DNA from: Onchocerca volvulus
Taxonomy: Eukaryota > Nematoda > Chromadorea > Rhabditida > Onchocercidae
DNA: 64,000 nucleotides
Direction: 5' to 3'
Assembly: GCA_000499405.2 (NCBI GenBank)
Contig: HG738136.1
Location: 917,274 to 981,273 of the forward strand
The notes under the pieces are model-generated. The model was not told the DNA's origin, did not search any database, and saw only the letters and a list, made by a program, of their open reading frames with translations. Position 1 is the first letter of the stretch. Every line of letters starts with the position of its first letter. The position numbers and the translations under genes are program-made. This document shows, one piece after another, positions 1 through 10,570 of this stretch.

Positions 1-1167
1 CTTCAGTGATAATAAAGTAACTAAATATATTTCATATTGTTGTTTTTACAAAAATAACAAATTGCAAATTAATTATCAAATTGATATGATGACAAATCTG
101 GCAATTTGTTATGACGAAACAAATTTCCAGAGATAGTTATTACATGGCAAAGATTAATCAGTCTTTTTTTTTTTTTTAATTTTGGATTATCTAATAGCTT
201 ACAATTGATCAATATAATTTTTCAATTTATTGCAAAATTTGAATAAGCTAATTTCGGCAAAATTTAGAGCTTAGCTTTAGTTTGCTTTCTTTATCGAGAT
301 GATGATGACCTTAATTTTTTTCAAAAAAAAAAAAAAGAAAAAAGAAAGTTGGTTAGATATACAATAACAACGGAAATAACGAACAGAATTTGTAGTCTTT
401 GCTCAAATTAACATAATTTATGAAATTTTGAACTAATTGTAACGAGAGGGAATAGGAACTGGTTTCTGAAGATCAAAAATAAATGCATAAAAGATGGCGA
501 ATTTTGATATTAATTATTTTAATATTGCATATGACTAATAGATTTTTTCATTAATAGTTTTCAATGATTATTTTTGAATTTTATAGAATGGTCATCGATA
601 TTGCTTCATGGATTTAATCACATTATTTTATAATAAAATATTTCATGTTGTGTTTTTCTTTTCTTTTTCTTTTTCTTTTTTTTTTTTTAGTTTTTCATTT
701 ATAAACACTATGCGTTCATTCTGCCATTTTAAATAAGTTCAAGTGTGTTTTTGATGACATACCACAAACTTGATTATTACATCAAAAAGCATCAATTTAA
801 TAAGTCCTATAAATTCGTAGAGAATTGTCATTTATGTCTTTTATTTTTGTTTTCATCAGAGTTATATTGAAAATATTTTTAGCATTTAATAGGTTAAATA
901 ATTTCAAAATTCATTATCATTCACATTTTTTCTTTTTTTTTTTTTTTTTTTGTCAGATTGCTTATTGAAAATATTTTTAAATCCTAGCAAATTGAAACAT
1001 TCATCTTCTTTCATTTCCAAATATCAAATTTTATTTAAAACAAAAAGCAAAATAAATGCTTTTAATTTTTTAAAAATAATTTTTAGAGCTTTTAGAGCGA
1101 AATTTAATTTCGATTAATTCCATGAGAATATCAATTATTTCAACAGCTTGTTTTATAGATTTCAACA
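1..1167. other. Intergenic, AT-rich, no gene seen
   Basis: No open frame with coding character is visible on either strand. The stretch contains several poly-T/poly-A runs (near 166-178, 328-342, 655-690 and 930-951). The last part should hold the promoter of the small plus-strand gene starting at 1168. An AG at 1157-1158 after TTTTAT could be a trans-splice acceptor just ahead of that start codon. Confidence 0.5.
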
Positions 1168-1612
1168 ATGATATCATCAGCACTTATTTTATGCATGGTA
1201 TTGATTACACAAGGAGTTCAAGGATGGTGGTATCCGGGCGGTTACGGTTATGGTTATAATTATTATCATCATCATTGGTACCATCCTGGACCGTTCCATC
1301 ATCCGCATGTTTATCATGCGCCTTATATTTATCATCTTGGCCATTGGTGAGATTTATATTAATTATTAGGGAAGGTTTTTATCAAAAACTCAATTTCTTC
1401 CTAAATTTGACCGAATGTTCAGAATGTTTCACGGAATCGAATTTGAACATGGTTCAACATATTTATGTAAAGAAAATTAGCGGAATTATTTCATGTTTTC
1501 TGTATCATTTATAATCATTATTGTTATTATTATCAGGCGTGGTGCACGTAAGGGTGCACTAATCGGTGCTGCAATTGGTTTGTTGGCTGGAACTTTTGGT
1601 AAAAAGAAATGA
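1168..1612 (+). CDS. Small secreted Tyr/His/Gly-rich peptide with C-terminal glycine-zipper segment (2 exons)
   Basis: Two exons, 1168-1346 and 1537-1612, joined across a GTGAGA...TATCAG intron, give 84 residues. Residues 1-19 form a clear signal peptide (hydrophobic ILCMVLITQ core, likely cut after GVQG). The middle is rich in Trp, Tyr, Gly, His and Pro (GGYGYGYNYYHHHWYHPGPF) and has no cysteine in the mature part. Exon 2 adds a basic stretch (RGARK) and a small-residue hydrophobic segment GALIGAAIGLLAG with repeated GxxxG spacing, ending GKKK. The split codon TG|G makes Trp at the junction. Small secreted Gly/Tyr-rich peptides are common in nematodes (neuropeptide-like, caenacin-type and cuticle peptides). 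No family assignment is certain; His-rich metal binding or membrane association are only inferences. Confidence 0.75.
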
Positions 1613-3057
1613 AAGAATTATTTCGCATGAAATCAATTACTCGTCAATTAATATAAAATTTTATTTTGTTAGGAAAATTCGCATAAATTTTATAATCTTC
1701 TCAATGAGAATGACTTCTTTAAAAAAAAAAAAAAAAACAAGATTGAGAAGTGACAATGAAATCAGAGAGAAGATAAAGTTGACTATCCTTTTGCCTTAAT
1801 TTCTACTTTTTTTTAAAAAAAAAGGTTTAAAACTCTCCCTATTACTGTACTATTTGTTCCAAATTCGTGATTGTTTATCCGATCCGATTTGTACTAATTA
1901 GTATAAGCTTAACTGAGTTTTGATCGAATATAAATTAGAAAAATAAGTACCAAAACTAACGAAGGATTTTTTTTTTTGCCATTTTTTGATTTATTCTTAA
2001 CTTGCATTTTTTAAAATTACTTTTTGTATTATTTCTTACATTCGAAATTTTGATAAAATAAACTTAAGGAGGAGAAATATTAGCTCTTTCAAACAAAACC
2101 TATTATTTTATACCTCAATTTTTATAATATTGTTTAATTTATTTTGGAGGCGATCCTTTTTTATTAATTTTATTTTGCCAATTCATTCTTTATTTTTACA
2201 TTCTTTACAAAATGTATTACAAATAGGAATTTTTTCAGTATACTAAATTATCGCAAAAATTTCACGATTTTATTTAAAGAAATAAAAATTTTAGAATTCT
2301 TGGTTTTTTACAAGCAAGGAAGCAATAGACTGGCGAAAAGAAAAATCTTTATGAGCTTTCTTAGAAAGCCATGTTTGAATCGTTATATCTTGCAGTTCAA
2401 GAATTGGAATCAAATTAGAACGACAATTTTTGATTCTCAATTTTTTATCATTTTGGATTTTAAAATAAACAATAATATATTGCTATAGCCCGTCATTTTC
2501 ATCAAGAACAATCAATGATACTTTTCTTCAACATTTTATCTATCATCCATGAATGATACAAAATTGCATATGCCTGACAAATAATATCGTGATGAAGCCG
2601 AATAGAAGTATTATGGTACCAAGAAGAAGTAGAAGCATGTCCAAGGATGAAAGACAAGTTGAGATCATGCGAAATTCTTTTTTCGCTGCTAAATTCATGA
2701 AAATTAAGTTTAAATTAAAGAAAATGAAGGCGGAAAATTATGGTTTTAGTTTCATCAGGCCTTATTGTCTACGAAAAAATTTATTCCCGCTAAAATATGC
2801 ACAAGTAAGATGACATTGCATCCAGTTGATGTGATAGACCAATGCATTTATCCAACTTCAAACATTTCTTCTTTCTGTCACTTTTCATCAATTGAATAAA
2901 TGTTTTTTTCTCACATCTAAATACTGTTTGTATTTTTTTACAAAAGGAATGTTCTTCAGAAGTGAATATTTTCTAATTGTCATCTTTATTATTTATTCAC
3001 CATTTTTACATTTATCACTCATTTTTCTTCTGTCCTGATGTTTCAGTCACGGAAATT
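1613..3057. other. Intergenic, no supported gene
   Basis: This lies between the converging small secreted gene (+) and the ZP-domain gene (-). An open plus-strand frame at 2553-2813 is basic and shows no recognisable family or splice partners. TTTATT at 2985-2990 and 2992-2997 reads AATAAA on the minus strand, about 60 bases past the stop at 3058, and is a plausible polyadenylation signal for the ZP gene. Confidence 0.4.
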
Positions 3058-6000
3058 TTAGTCAAGAATATTACCTTTATCGTTGCTTGGAGATGCATTT
3101 GAAGACTGAATTTCAACCAGTGGGAAAACAACAAAACGTGCCATCAGATCCATTTCAGTAGTTCTCATTTCCGGAGTTGACGTTTTCGATAGCTTCAAAT
3201 TGGAGGGACGAATTCCTCTCGGAATCCGTAACTTATCGGGTATCGCGCTAATTTTTACAAAACTAAAGAAATAATTGTATATTTCAAGAGTGGAAATTAA
3301 AGATGAATTTCATGGAGCATCTGCTAAAAAAAAAAAAAAAAATTAACACTAATTTCAACGCGCTATCAGTTCTCAAAAACAAAAATTTTTAATTGTCTAA
3401 GACTCACTCATTTTCTCGTGATGATTTTTTTGGTGGTGATGGCGTTAAATGCAAATTTCTTTCTTTGTGCTTAACATTGATTGGTCCAAAGAATTCTTTT
3501 TGGGAATCTGAAATCAGTCCATAACAATCACGAAAACTATTTATCACAATAACTGTGATAATGGTAGTGATAATGGTTGTTTATTTTTTGCACAACGATA
3601 CTAGATAAGAACTTTGCGACAATAGTCTTGAATCTTCTCCTGCGACCTAAGAATTAATCAAATGTTTTTGATAATTGACAAATAAAATGAAAGGAAATAG
3701 GTAATAGGAAAAGAGACGAATGAAAATGAAAAAATTAAATGAATGAGACGAAGGTTTTAGAAACGTATTGTTTAATTCATGAAACCAAATTAATATTATA
3801 AATTAATAAAGCAGTATTTCTTTCTTTGACTGAAAACTTTTATTATTATTATTATTAATTATTGCAAATTTTTGCTTGCTTAAATTAGCAAGAGATGACT
3901 CCAAATCGGAAATTATTAAATTGTATTCGAGAAGCTGGTAAAAAACCTTGAAAAATGCCTGGATGATGAAAATGTAATGGATCATCATGATGATCACGAT
4001 CTGACGAAGAATATTCGATTGGTAGTTGTGTCAAATATTCGACATCTTCACAAACTGGTGGCTGAAAAGAAAATTAAAACGAAAAAATTTCATAAATTTT
4101 CAAATTTTAGCACAAAAAGTTAAAAGAAAAGTTTGATTTGTCTGTTTATAATATTATTTTAATTATACAATCTCTTTAAAATTTCAATAATCTTTTAAAA
4201 TTATTTCAATCACTGAATCGCTTTAAAATTTGAATAATGTAGTCTCTTTAAATTACCTGAATTTTTGTTATCTTTTTAAAATTTGTAAAATAGCTGAAAG
4301 TTGTAAAAAAGCCATATTAATCATTACACTTTACATTTTATACTTTTCAATCACATAATATCACACTGTAAATTTAGCAAATTTTAGTTCATAATGAAGT
4401 TGTTCACATTCTCATCATAAAAAAAAAAAGTTGTGTCGCAAAAATTTTGTGAAGATTTCATTTTTTTCATTTCTCTCCCATATCTTCAGGGATTAATTTT
4501 TTCTGCATAACTTCTATAATATTTTCAATCTTTTCTTGAGAACAATTATTCCGTTTCATACTTTTTTTTTATTTCTTCACCATTTTTCGTTTATATCTTC
4601 AGTTTAACAACTTCCCATATTGTTTCTATTATTTAATCTCAATCTTTTCACAACAAATATTTTGCTCTTTTTTCTTTAATATCTTCATATTTATTATTCA
4701 TTCGGCTAACATTATTAATGGAAATATCAAAATATGATTAATATAAGAAAATGAAAATTGTCATTACTTACTGTCACATCATCACAGCCACCATCATTCT
4801 TAACACAAAGTTGTACGGTACACGTAAAATATAACTGAATTTTATCCGAATATTTGAAAACTCGTGTTTCTGCATAGGCTGTTATGGCTTGATCATCGTA
4901 TTCAATATTTGATAGCAATAAAGGATCCAAAACACATCTGAATCAATCAATCTATTTTTTATGTCAATAGTTTTTAGAAAATTCCTTTTTTTTTTTTCTT
5001 TTTTTTTAAACTTTCATCAAAAATTCAAATTTCGTATCATTTATAAAGATTACCGAAATTAAATTTTGATCTGTGAAGGTTACTGAAATCTGACAGTTAA
5101 AATAAAAACGAGACGAGATAGACAAAAATTTTAAGGCCCTAAAAAACAAAATTTGAAAAAGACCCTCTATTGTCAACTAGCGGAACTTGTTTTCCTTGAC
5201 CATCATCAACATGGCATGAATGAATTAACATACCGTACACCGCACCAGCTGCTATAAATATTATTATGTACAAAATTTGACATTGGAACTTTTCCAAAAT
5301 AATTTTTTAAAATTAATTGCAAAAAATTGGCGAATTTTATTGAATTATAATTTTTCCGTTAAAATTACTGAAATGCTAACAAATTAACTAGTGTTTTTAT
5401 ATCTTTAAATAATATTTTCACAATGAGAAAATAAATAAATTTAAGATGAAAATTATTTTTACAAGCAGCTTACTTAAATCGCAATGCCATACGTGCCATA
5501 TGTGATCACCGACGTGCGCAAAATTGACAAATGGACCGGCACGACTTTCACGTATTTCATACAAACATGACGGAAAAGCAAAATCTTGCTCGATAATTTG
5601 CGTTGTCAGTTGACTAAATCTTTTCACAATTGTACTCAAATCTTTTTTTTTTTTTTTTTTTTTTTTTTTGTAGTTGTAGGAAATATTTCTGGAGTGACGG
5701 AAACATAATCAGTCAACTGACTTATAGCATAAAATTCATTTTAAATATACACTTGGTCATATAGCTCGTCGATAATCTATATAAATAAAAATGTAAATCT
5801 TCGTTGTTACTTGTTGCACAAGTCTTACACCGATTGTTTTCGAATTTTGATATAACGTTGCATTTGAATAGGCGCATATTTCCATATAAGTATTTTTATT
5901 TTTTTCTAAACTTATTATATCTGTGACAGGTAAGAAATAATTGAGCAGACTTTTGACCACATCGTATAATCGGATTGAATTTATTGACCGCGCCTACTTT

Positions 6001-8619
6001 CTGCATTTATCGAGAACCAGCCACGCCAAAGTGCGACCGGTCCAGCTAGTTAGTATTTTTAATTTAATTTCCGTACTTTTGCGATTATAGGAAGAAGAGA
6101 ATTTATTAAATTCATTTATTTATTAAATTTATTAAATAGAATTTAACAAACAATATAATTTCAATAGTCTGATTGAATAATAGTTTTCAAAAATAAAAAG
6201 AAAATTAATCATTCAACTTAATCTTCCAAAGGAGAATTAACAGCTTTGGGAGTTTTTCAAAATTGGATATGGCCAGAATACCAGTATAAGTCCACTATTT
6301 ACAAAATACTCAATTATAAGTTACAAGCGGATCTTCTCATAATTGGCAAAGATTTTTCATTTAATTAAATTTAAAGCAGAAAGTTTTTTAAAACTTTGAA
6401 TTCGGATTTATTAAGTTTTTAATTAAACGAAATGGTTTACCTAACACCCAACGTGGCTTCTAGTGCCGTAACGGATTCGGTGAAAAAGCATAGAATTCGA
6501 TATGCTCGATCAACTTCTGTCTCGAAAATCTTAAACAAAATTCTGTAATTATTTATGCGAAAATTCAAGTTAAGAAGAAATTAAACAAAAATGCTATATT
6601 AGAAATTTTTTTTTAATGTCTTCCAAAATTCCAGTTATTTTGTTCAATTTTAAAAAATTTCAGAAAATGCTTGAAAATTTTTAAATTTTCGAGAATGTTA
6701 TTAAAAATGGGAAGATTTAAGTTAATACCATACCGGATGGAATGAGATAATAAGTATAAATGTATAAGCAACACCACGTGGATTTAACTAAAATTTGTTA
6801 ATTAGTTAAGATAAAGAAAAAAAAAATCACTAGCTGCAATTCATAATTCAATTGATGCTTAGAAATCCAATTGAAAAATTGAAAATTAAAAAAGAAATTT
6901 TGCTGGCGAAAAAAGAAAAAAAAAAGAAGACAATTCGAAGTGGATGTGTTTTCTAATTCAAACAAATTTTAATTTGAAGTTAAATACGATTATTATTCGA
7001 TAAAAAATTGTCATAGCAGTATTACTGGCAAATTCTTTTCTATTTACTATAATAAATATTTCTGATTGCGAAAATGAATTTAGGTTATATCGCATCATAG
7101 ATTAATCTCACCATTAGCTCTTTATTTATTTTTTCTTTTTTTCATTTTCAAAAATTCAATCCCAGAATTGTTAAGATAAAACCGATGACGTAATTTTGCG
7201 ATCAAAAAATGATCAAATAGTACCATGCGTTGACGTCGCATGTTGCATTCACCAAATTTCAACGAAAATCTCAACGTTTCATCATCATTTAATGTTTTTT
7301 TGAGAGTATCGGATTGTTGATCTCTTCCATAATGTAATATTACACAATTTGGATTATCACTTTCACCCTTGAAATTTTAATGCTAATTTTCCTTAGCTTG
7401 GAATACAATTAAAGAAGCTAATATTTTTTTTTGCTGATTAATTATTCAAATTAAGCTAACATCAAAATATGTAATTATTAACCAATATATGAAATGATTG
7501 AATTTTTGGTACCAACAACTATTAAACTATCTTGGGAAATGAGATATCGAGGTATTCATACAAAGTGAAAGGTTCTTTTTTTTAATGATTGGATCGATCA
7601 GTCAATTAATATTACTATCTCTAAATATTGTAGATACCGGAAATTAATTGAGGCAATAATTTACTTACTACCGCGGTAAATCTTAATACTAATTCATGAT
7701 ACCTGAACATATAATCTGCCAGAAAATGAATGCCTAGTGATCACATCGATTGCAATACCATTCACATTACATTCTACGATCGGTTCATCGACAACACTAT
7801 TCTCGATTATCTTGATATTTGTTGCGGAATCTCGACATATCTAAATGGAAGATATATCTAAAATCTAAAATTTTGGACAAATCTAAAATAATTGTAACCT
7901 AGTGATTGGAATTTATGAGTCGTATCGAAAAACATGGACTCATTTTTTTTTTTGGCCAAAAAATCCATCTTATCAATGATTCTTTCTTTTGGATCAGTTG
8001 CGACGCAAATATAATATTTATAAAAATAAATATTCATATTGAAAATATAATATTAATGGAAAAATGGATATAATATGAATTATCGAATACTAATTCAAAA
8101 TTTTCATAAAAACTCTCGATACAGAAATTTATGTATACTTGATCCGTATGATTCAATTTAAATAATTTCACATCATCTGAAAATTAATTTACAACGATTT
8201 AAAACTGAAAATTAAAATCGAAAACTAGAATGAACAGACTTAAGTATTTTTGGAATTTCTGATTATTGAAAGACGTATTTTTGATTGAAAATTAGAAGTT
8301 GAGTAGCCTTAACTAAATCTTCTAGTTTTTTTTTTTTTTTTTACTTCATTTTATTAATATTTCAAAACACCTGAATCAAAATGTCGCAGCACACCTCATA
8401 GCGAGGTTATACTATTCCGTTGCCGGGAATCGAACCCGGGCCTTGCGGGTGAGAGCCGCAAATCCTAACCACTAGACCACAACGGAAATTGACAAGTCTT
8501 CCCGAAATTTCCAATATAAAACTGAATTGAAAGTTTATAAATTATTAAAAAAAAATCTGTAAACTAACAACGATTGTAATTAGTAGCCAAGAAAGCCCAT
8601 TTATCACCATTCTACTCAT
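3058..8619 (-). CDS. ZP-domain (cuticlin-like) secreted protein, 12-exon model, 444 aa
   Basis: Exons: 8569-8619, 7703-7840, 7224-7367, 6734-6787, 6441-6529, 5474-5613, 5164-5251, 4772-4937, 3947-4061, 3602-3646, 3408-3507, 3058-3262. These sum to 1335 nt with consistent phases. Residues 1-17 are a signal sequence (MSRMVINGLSWLLITIV). A zona pellucida domain follows, recognisable from VECNVNGIAIDV, GRLYVQG, FGECNMRRQRMLNPRGVAY, FETEVDRAYRILCFF, FPSCLYEIRE, VGDHIWHVWHCD, MLIHSCHVDDGQG and GCVLDPLLL, and from YFTCTVQLC with the GC-DD-VTPPVC end. This order is typical of nematode cuticlins, extracellular matrix polymers of the cuticle. In this model a GRRRR furin-like site follows the ZP module; no transmembrane anchor is seen. 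The exact ortholog is not assigned. The first nine exons are strong; the last three are moderate. Confidence 0.82.
3885..4061 (-). CDS. Alternative terminal exon of the ZP-domain gene (gives 348 aa)
   Basis: If the donor at 3947/3946 is not used, exon 9 reads on to a TAA at 3885-3887, ending FRFGVISC. The nine-exon form totals 1047 nt (349 codons with stop). A minus-strand AATAAA (plus 3839-3844) lies about 41 bases beyond this stop, so polyadenylation here is plausible. This form would lack the RRRR site and the Pro/Ser-rich tail. Which end is the main product cannot be told from the sequence. Confidence 0.5.
   Translation of the reverse strand, partial: PPVCEDVEYLTQLPIEYSSSDRDHHDDPLHFHHPGIFQGFLPASRIQFNNFRFGVISC
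5776..6049 (+). mobile_element. Short non-autonomous Helitron-like element, copy A (in a ZP-gene intron)
   Basis: It starts TCTATATAAATAAAAATG and ends with a degenerate hairpin (CCACGC/GTGCG) followed by CCGGTCCAGCTAG. The bases flanking it are A on the left and T on the right, as expected for Helitron insertion between A and T with no target duplication. An internal block (CGTTGCATTTGAATAGG) is shared with copies B and C. It lies in the ZP-gene intron 5614-6440, opposite to the gene. Confidence 0.7.
8415..8486 (-). tRNA. tRNA-Glu (CTC)
   Basis: On the minus strand the 72-nt gene runs TCCGTTGTGG...CAACGGA plus discriminator A, with a perfect 7-bp acceptor stem. The anticodon arm is TGCGG/CCGCA around the loop CTCTCAC, giving anticodon CTC. 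The T-arm is GGGTTCGATTCC-like (box B) and the D-arm contains TGGTCTAGTGG (box A). It sits inside the first intron (7841-8568) of the ZP-domain gene, on the same strand. No intron or CCA is encoded, as usual for eukaryotes. Confidence 0.95.
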
Positions 8620-10570
8620 ATATCCACCTTTTCGTTCAGTTGTGACAACAGCCTGAAACAAATAATGATATTCTGTACTTCAGAATTGTCACCGATAAAT
8701 TGCAAAATTTGAGAGAAAAAAAGAGAAAAAACTGACTGAAACCATGTCAAATAATGATTTATAATGATCCATTATATTATATTACAGGAGGATCTTATTT
8801 CAATTGGATTTCGGGTGCAATATTGAGACCATGTAAATGATCGACGATGATCGAATAGAAAATTCATCCGTAATAGAAATGAAGTAATTTTGAATTAAAA
8901 AAAAAGCTTAACTAGGTTAATGTGATACTGTTTGTCCCATTGCTCAAATTATATACCGATGAGGAGGAAAGAAAATGAAAGGAAAAAAAAAAAAAACAAA
9001 CGATTATAATTTTTTTGGTACATTGGAATGTTTCATATTTTTACATTCAACCACAATAATTATGTGTTTGTTTTAAATCATTTTCGAAATTTATATCTGT
9101 CAATTTTTCAAATAATTTCATGTTATGCAGGATTTTGTGGATAAAAAATAAAATACGTACCTATTATCAGTATTTTAGCGTATTACTTCGAATATATGAA
9201 TGGATAAAAATGATACTTCGACGTATAACTTTTGAATTATGGATGAATGAAAATGGTGAAATTTTACCTAAAAATGATAAAAAATGGTGAAATTTCGGTA
9301 ATTTTTGAAGTATGGATGGAGGATGTGGGATACATACATATTTCGGATACGGGATACGAGATATGTGTTTCGGATATTGGATTTTCCAATTAGATCCCTA
9401 TACGTGTTTCGGATACGGGATACGTATTTCGGATACGTATGGGAATATTTCGGCGTGTTACTTCTAAAGTGTGGAATTGCAACAAATTAATGTCGAAACT
9501 CAATAATTTTCTACTCTAATTGGGAAATACTTGAAAAAAGCTTAAAAATGGTAGAAAAGAATGTATCAATTGCACTTAATTTAGAAGTATATTATTTATT
9601 TACTTAAATAATTGCCAATAACCAAAATAAGTAATTATTAATTAATGATTGTGACATAATTGGAACAAAAAATGACTTTTTAATGAATTCTCTCAAATAG
9701 TGTTTAGAAGGATATGGAATTAGCTAATATTTGGAATCGTAATGCAGATAAATGAAACTATCAATTCTGTGTCATATGTGCTCAAAATCTTGCAATGAAA
9801 TTTTCATAATTCGATATCACTAAAAAACTTTTTTTTCTTCTCATTTTCAGAATTATCAGTGAAAAAGTTTTTTTTTCACTTTCTTTAGAATTATCTGCGA
9901 AGATTTTATTTCTTGAGATGAAAATTTTTTTGAGCATAGTTTGCAATTTAAGTTAAATTATATGATGTTCGAATTTTGAGTACAAATTGAGTACAAATGT
10001 TATGTGATTAATATTTATGCATTACTTCTATTGAAAAACTTTACTTTGTTATGCTTGAAAAGTATAAAATACTAAGACATTCGGGAGCAAATGAATGATT
10101 TTCTTCTTCTATTCAAAACTTCTCAAAAAAAAAAAATTTATTTTACTACTTGAAGTTTACAAGGTAAGCATTAAAAATTAACAAAAAATGAAATAATTGA
10201 GCACACAGAGTTTCACGGAAAAAATCAATTTGTAAATTGTTTTTTTTTTTCATTTTTCTTTCATAACAAAGCAGACCGCTCTTTGTATTCATTTAATTTA
10301 CATCAAATTTGAAATTAAATTCTGAATAAGAATAGAAATAATATGAATTGAAAAATAATAATGTATTATTTTTCTATTCATATTTTTATTTCCATTTGAA
10401 ATTTAATTCAAAAACGCAGAATTCAAAATATTGTGTGCTTTTTCATTGAAATTCATTCATTCATTGAATTATTCAAAAATGAATAAGTTCAGTGTATTTA
10501 TATGTATTTATTGCATTAAAAAAAACACTCAATATTTAAAAAAATAAATAAATAAATAATTTTAAAATAT
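8620..10570. other. Intergenic, no gene seen
   Basis: This is upstream of the ZP gene (TTTCAG at about 8648 could be a trans-splice acceptor) and downstream of the globin gene. Apart from the short reiterated motif at about 9320-9450 and AT-rich simple sequence, nothing coding was recognised. The open frame at 9305-9490 is simply a translation of that repeat. Confidence 0.45.
9320..9450. repeat. Irregular short tandem repeat of a TTTCGGATACGGGATACG-like unit
   Basis: The words GGGATAC, TTTCGGATACGG and GATACG recur about eight times in 130 bases with irregular spacing. It is clearly GC-richer than the surroundings. No gene or RNA is suggested. Confidence 0.5.

Noticed and set aside
2300..2488. 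62-codon open frame starting at TTG
   Set aside because: No ATG start and no recognisable features; nematode nuclear genes start at ATG.
2553..2813. 86-codon plus-strand open frame, basic, Lys/Arg-rich
   Set aside because: No signal peptide, no family features, no clear splice or trans-splice signals; AT-rich DNA gives such frames by chance. It would need expression evidence.
9305..9490. 61-codon frame rich in R-D-T-Y-F
   Set aside because: It is a direct reading of the short repeat at 9320-9450.
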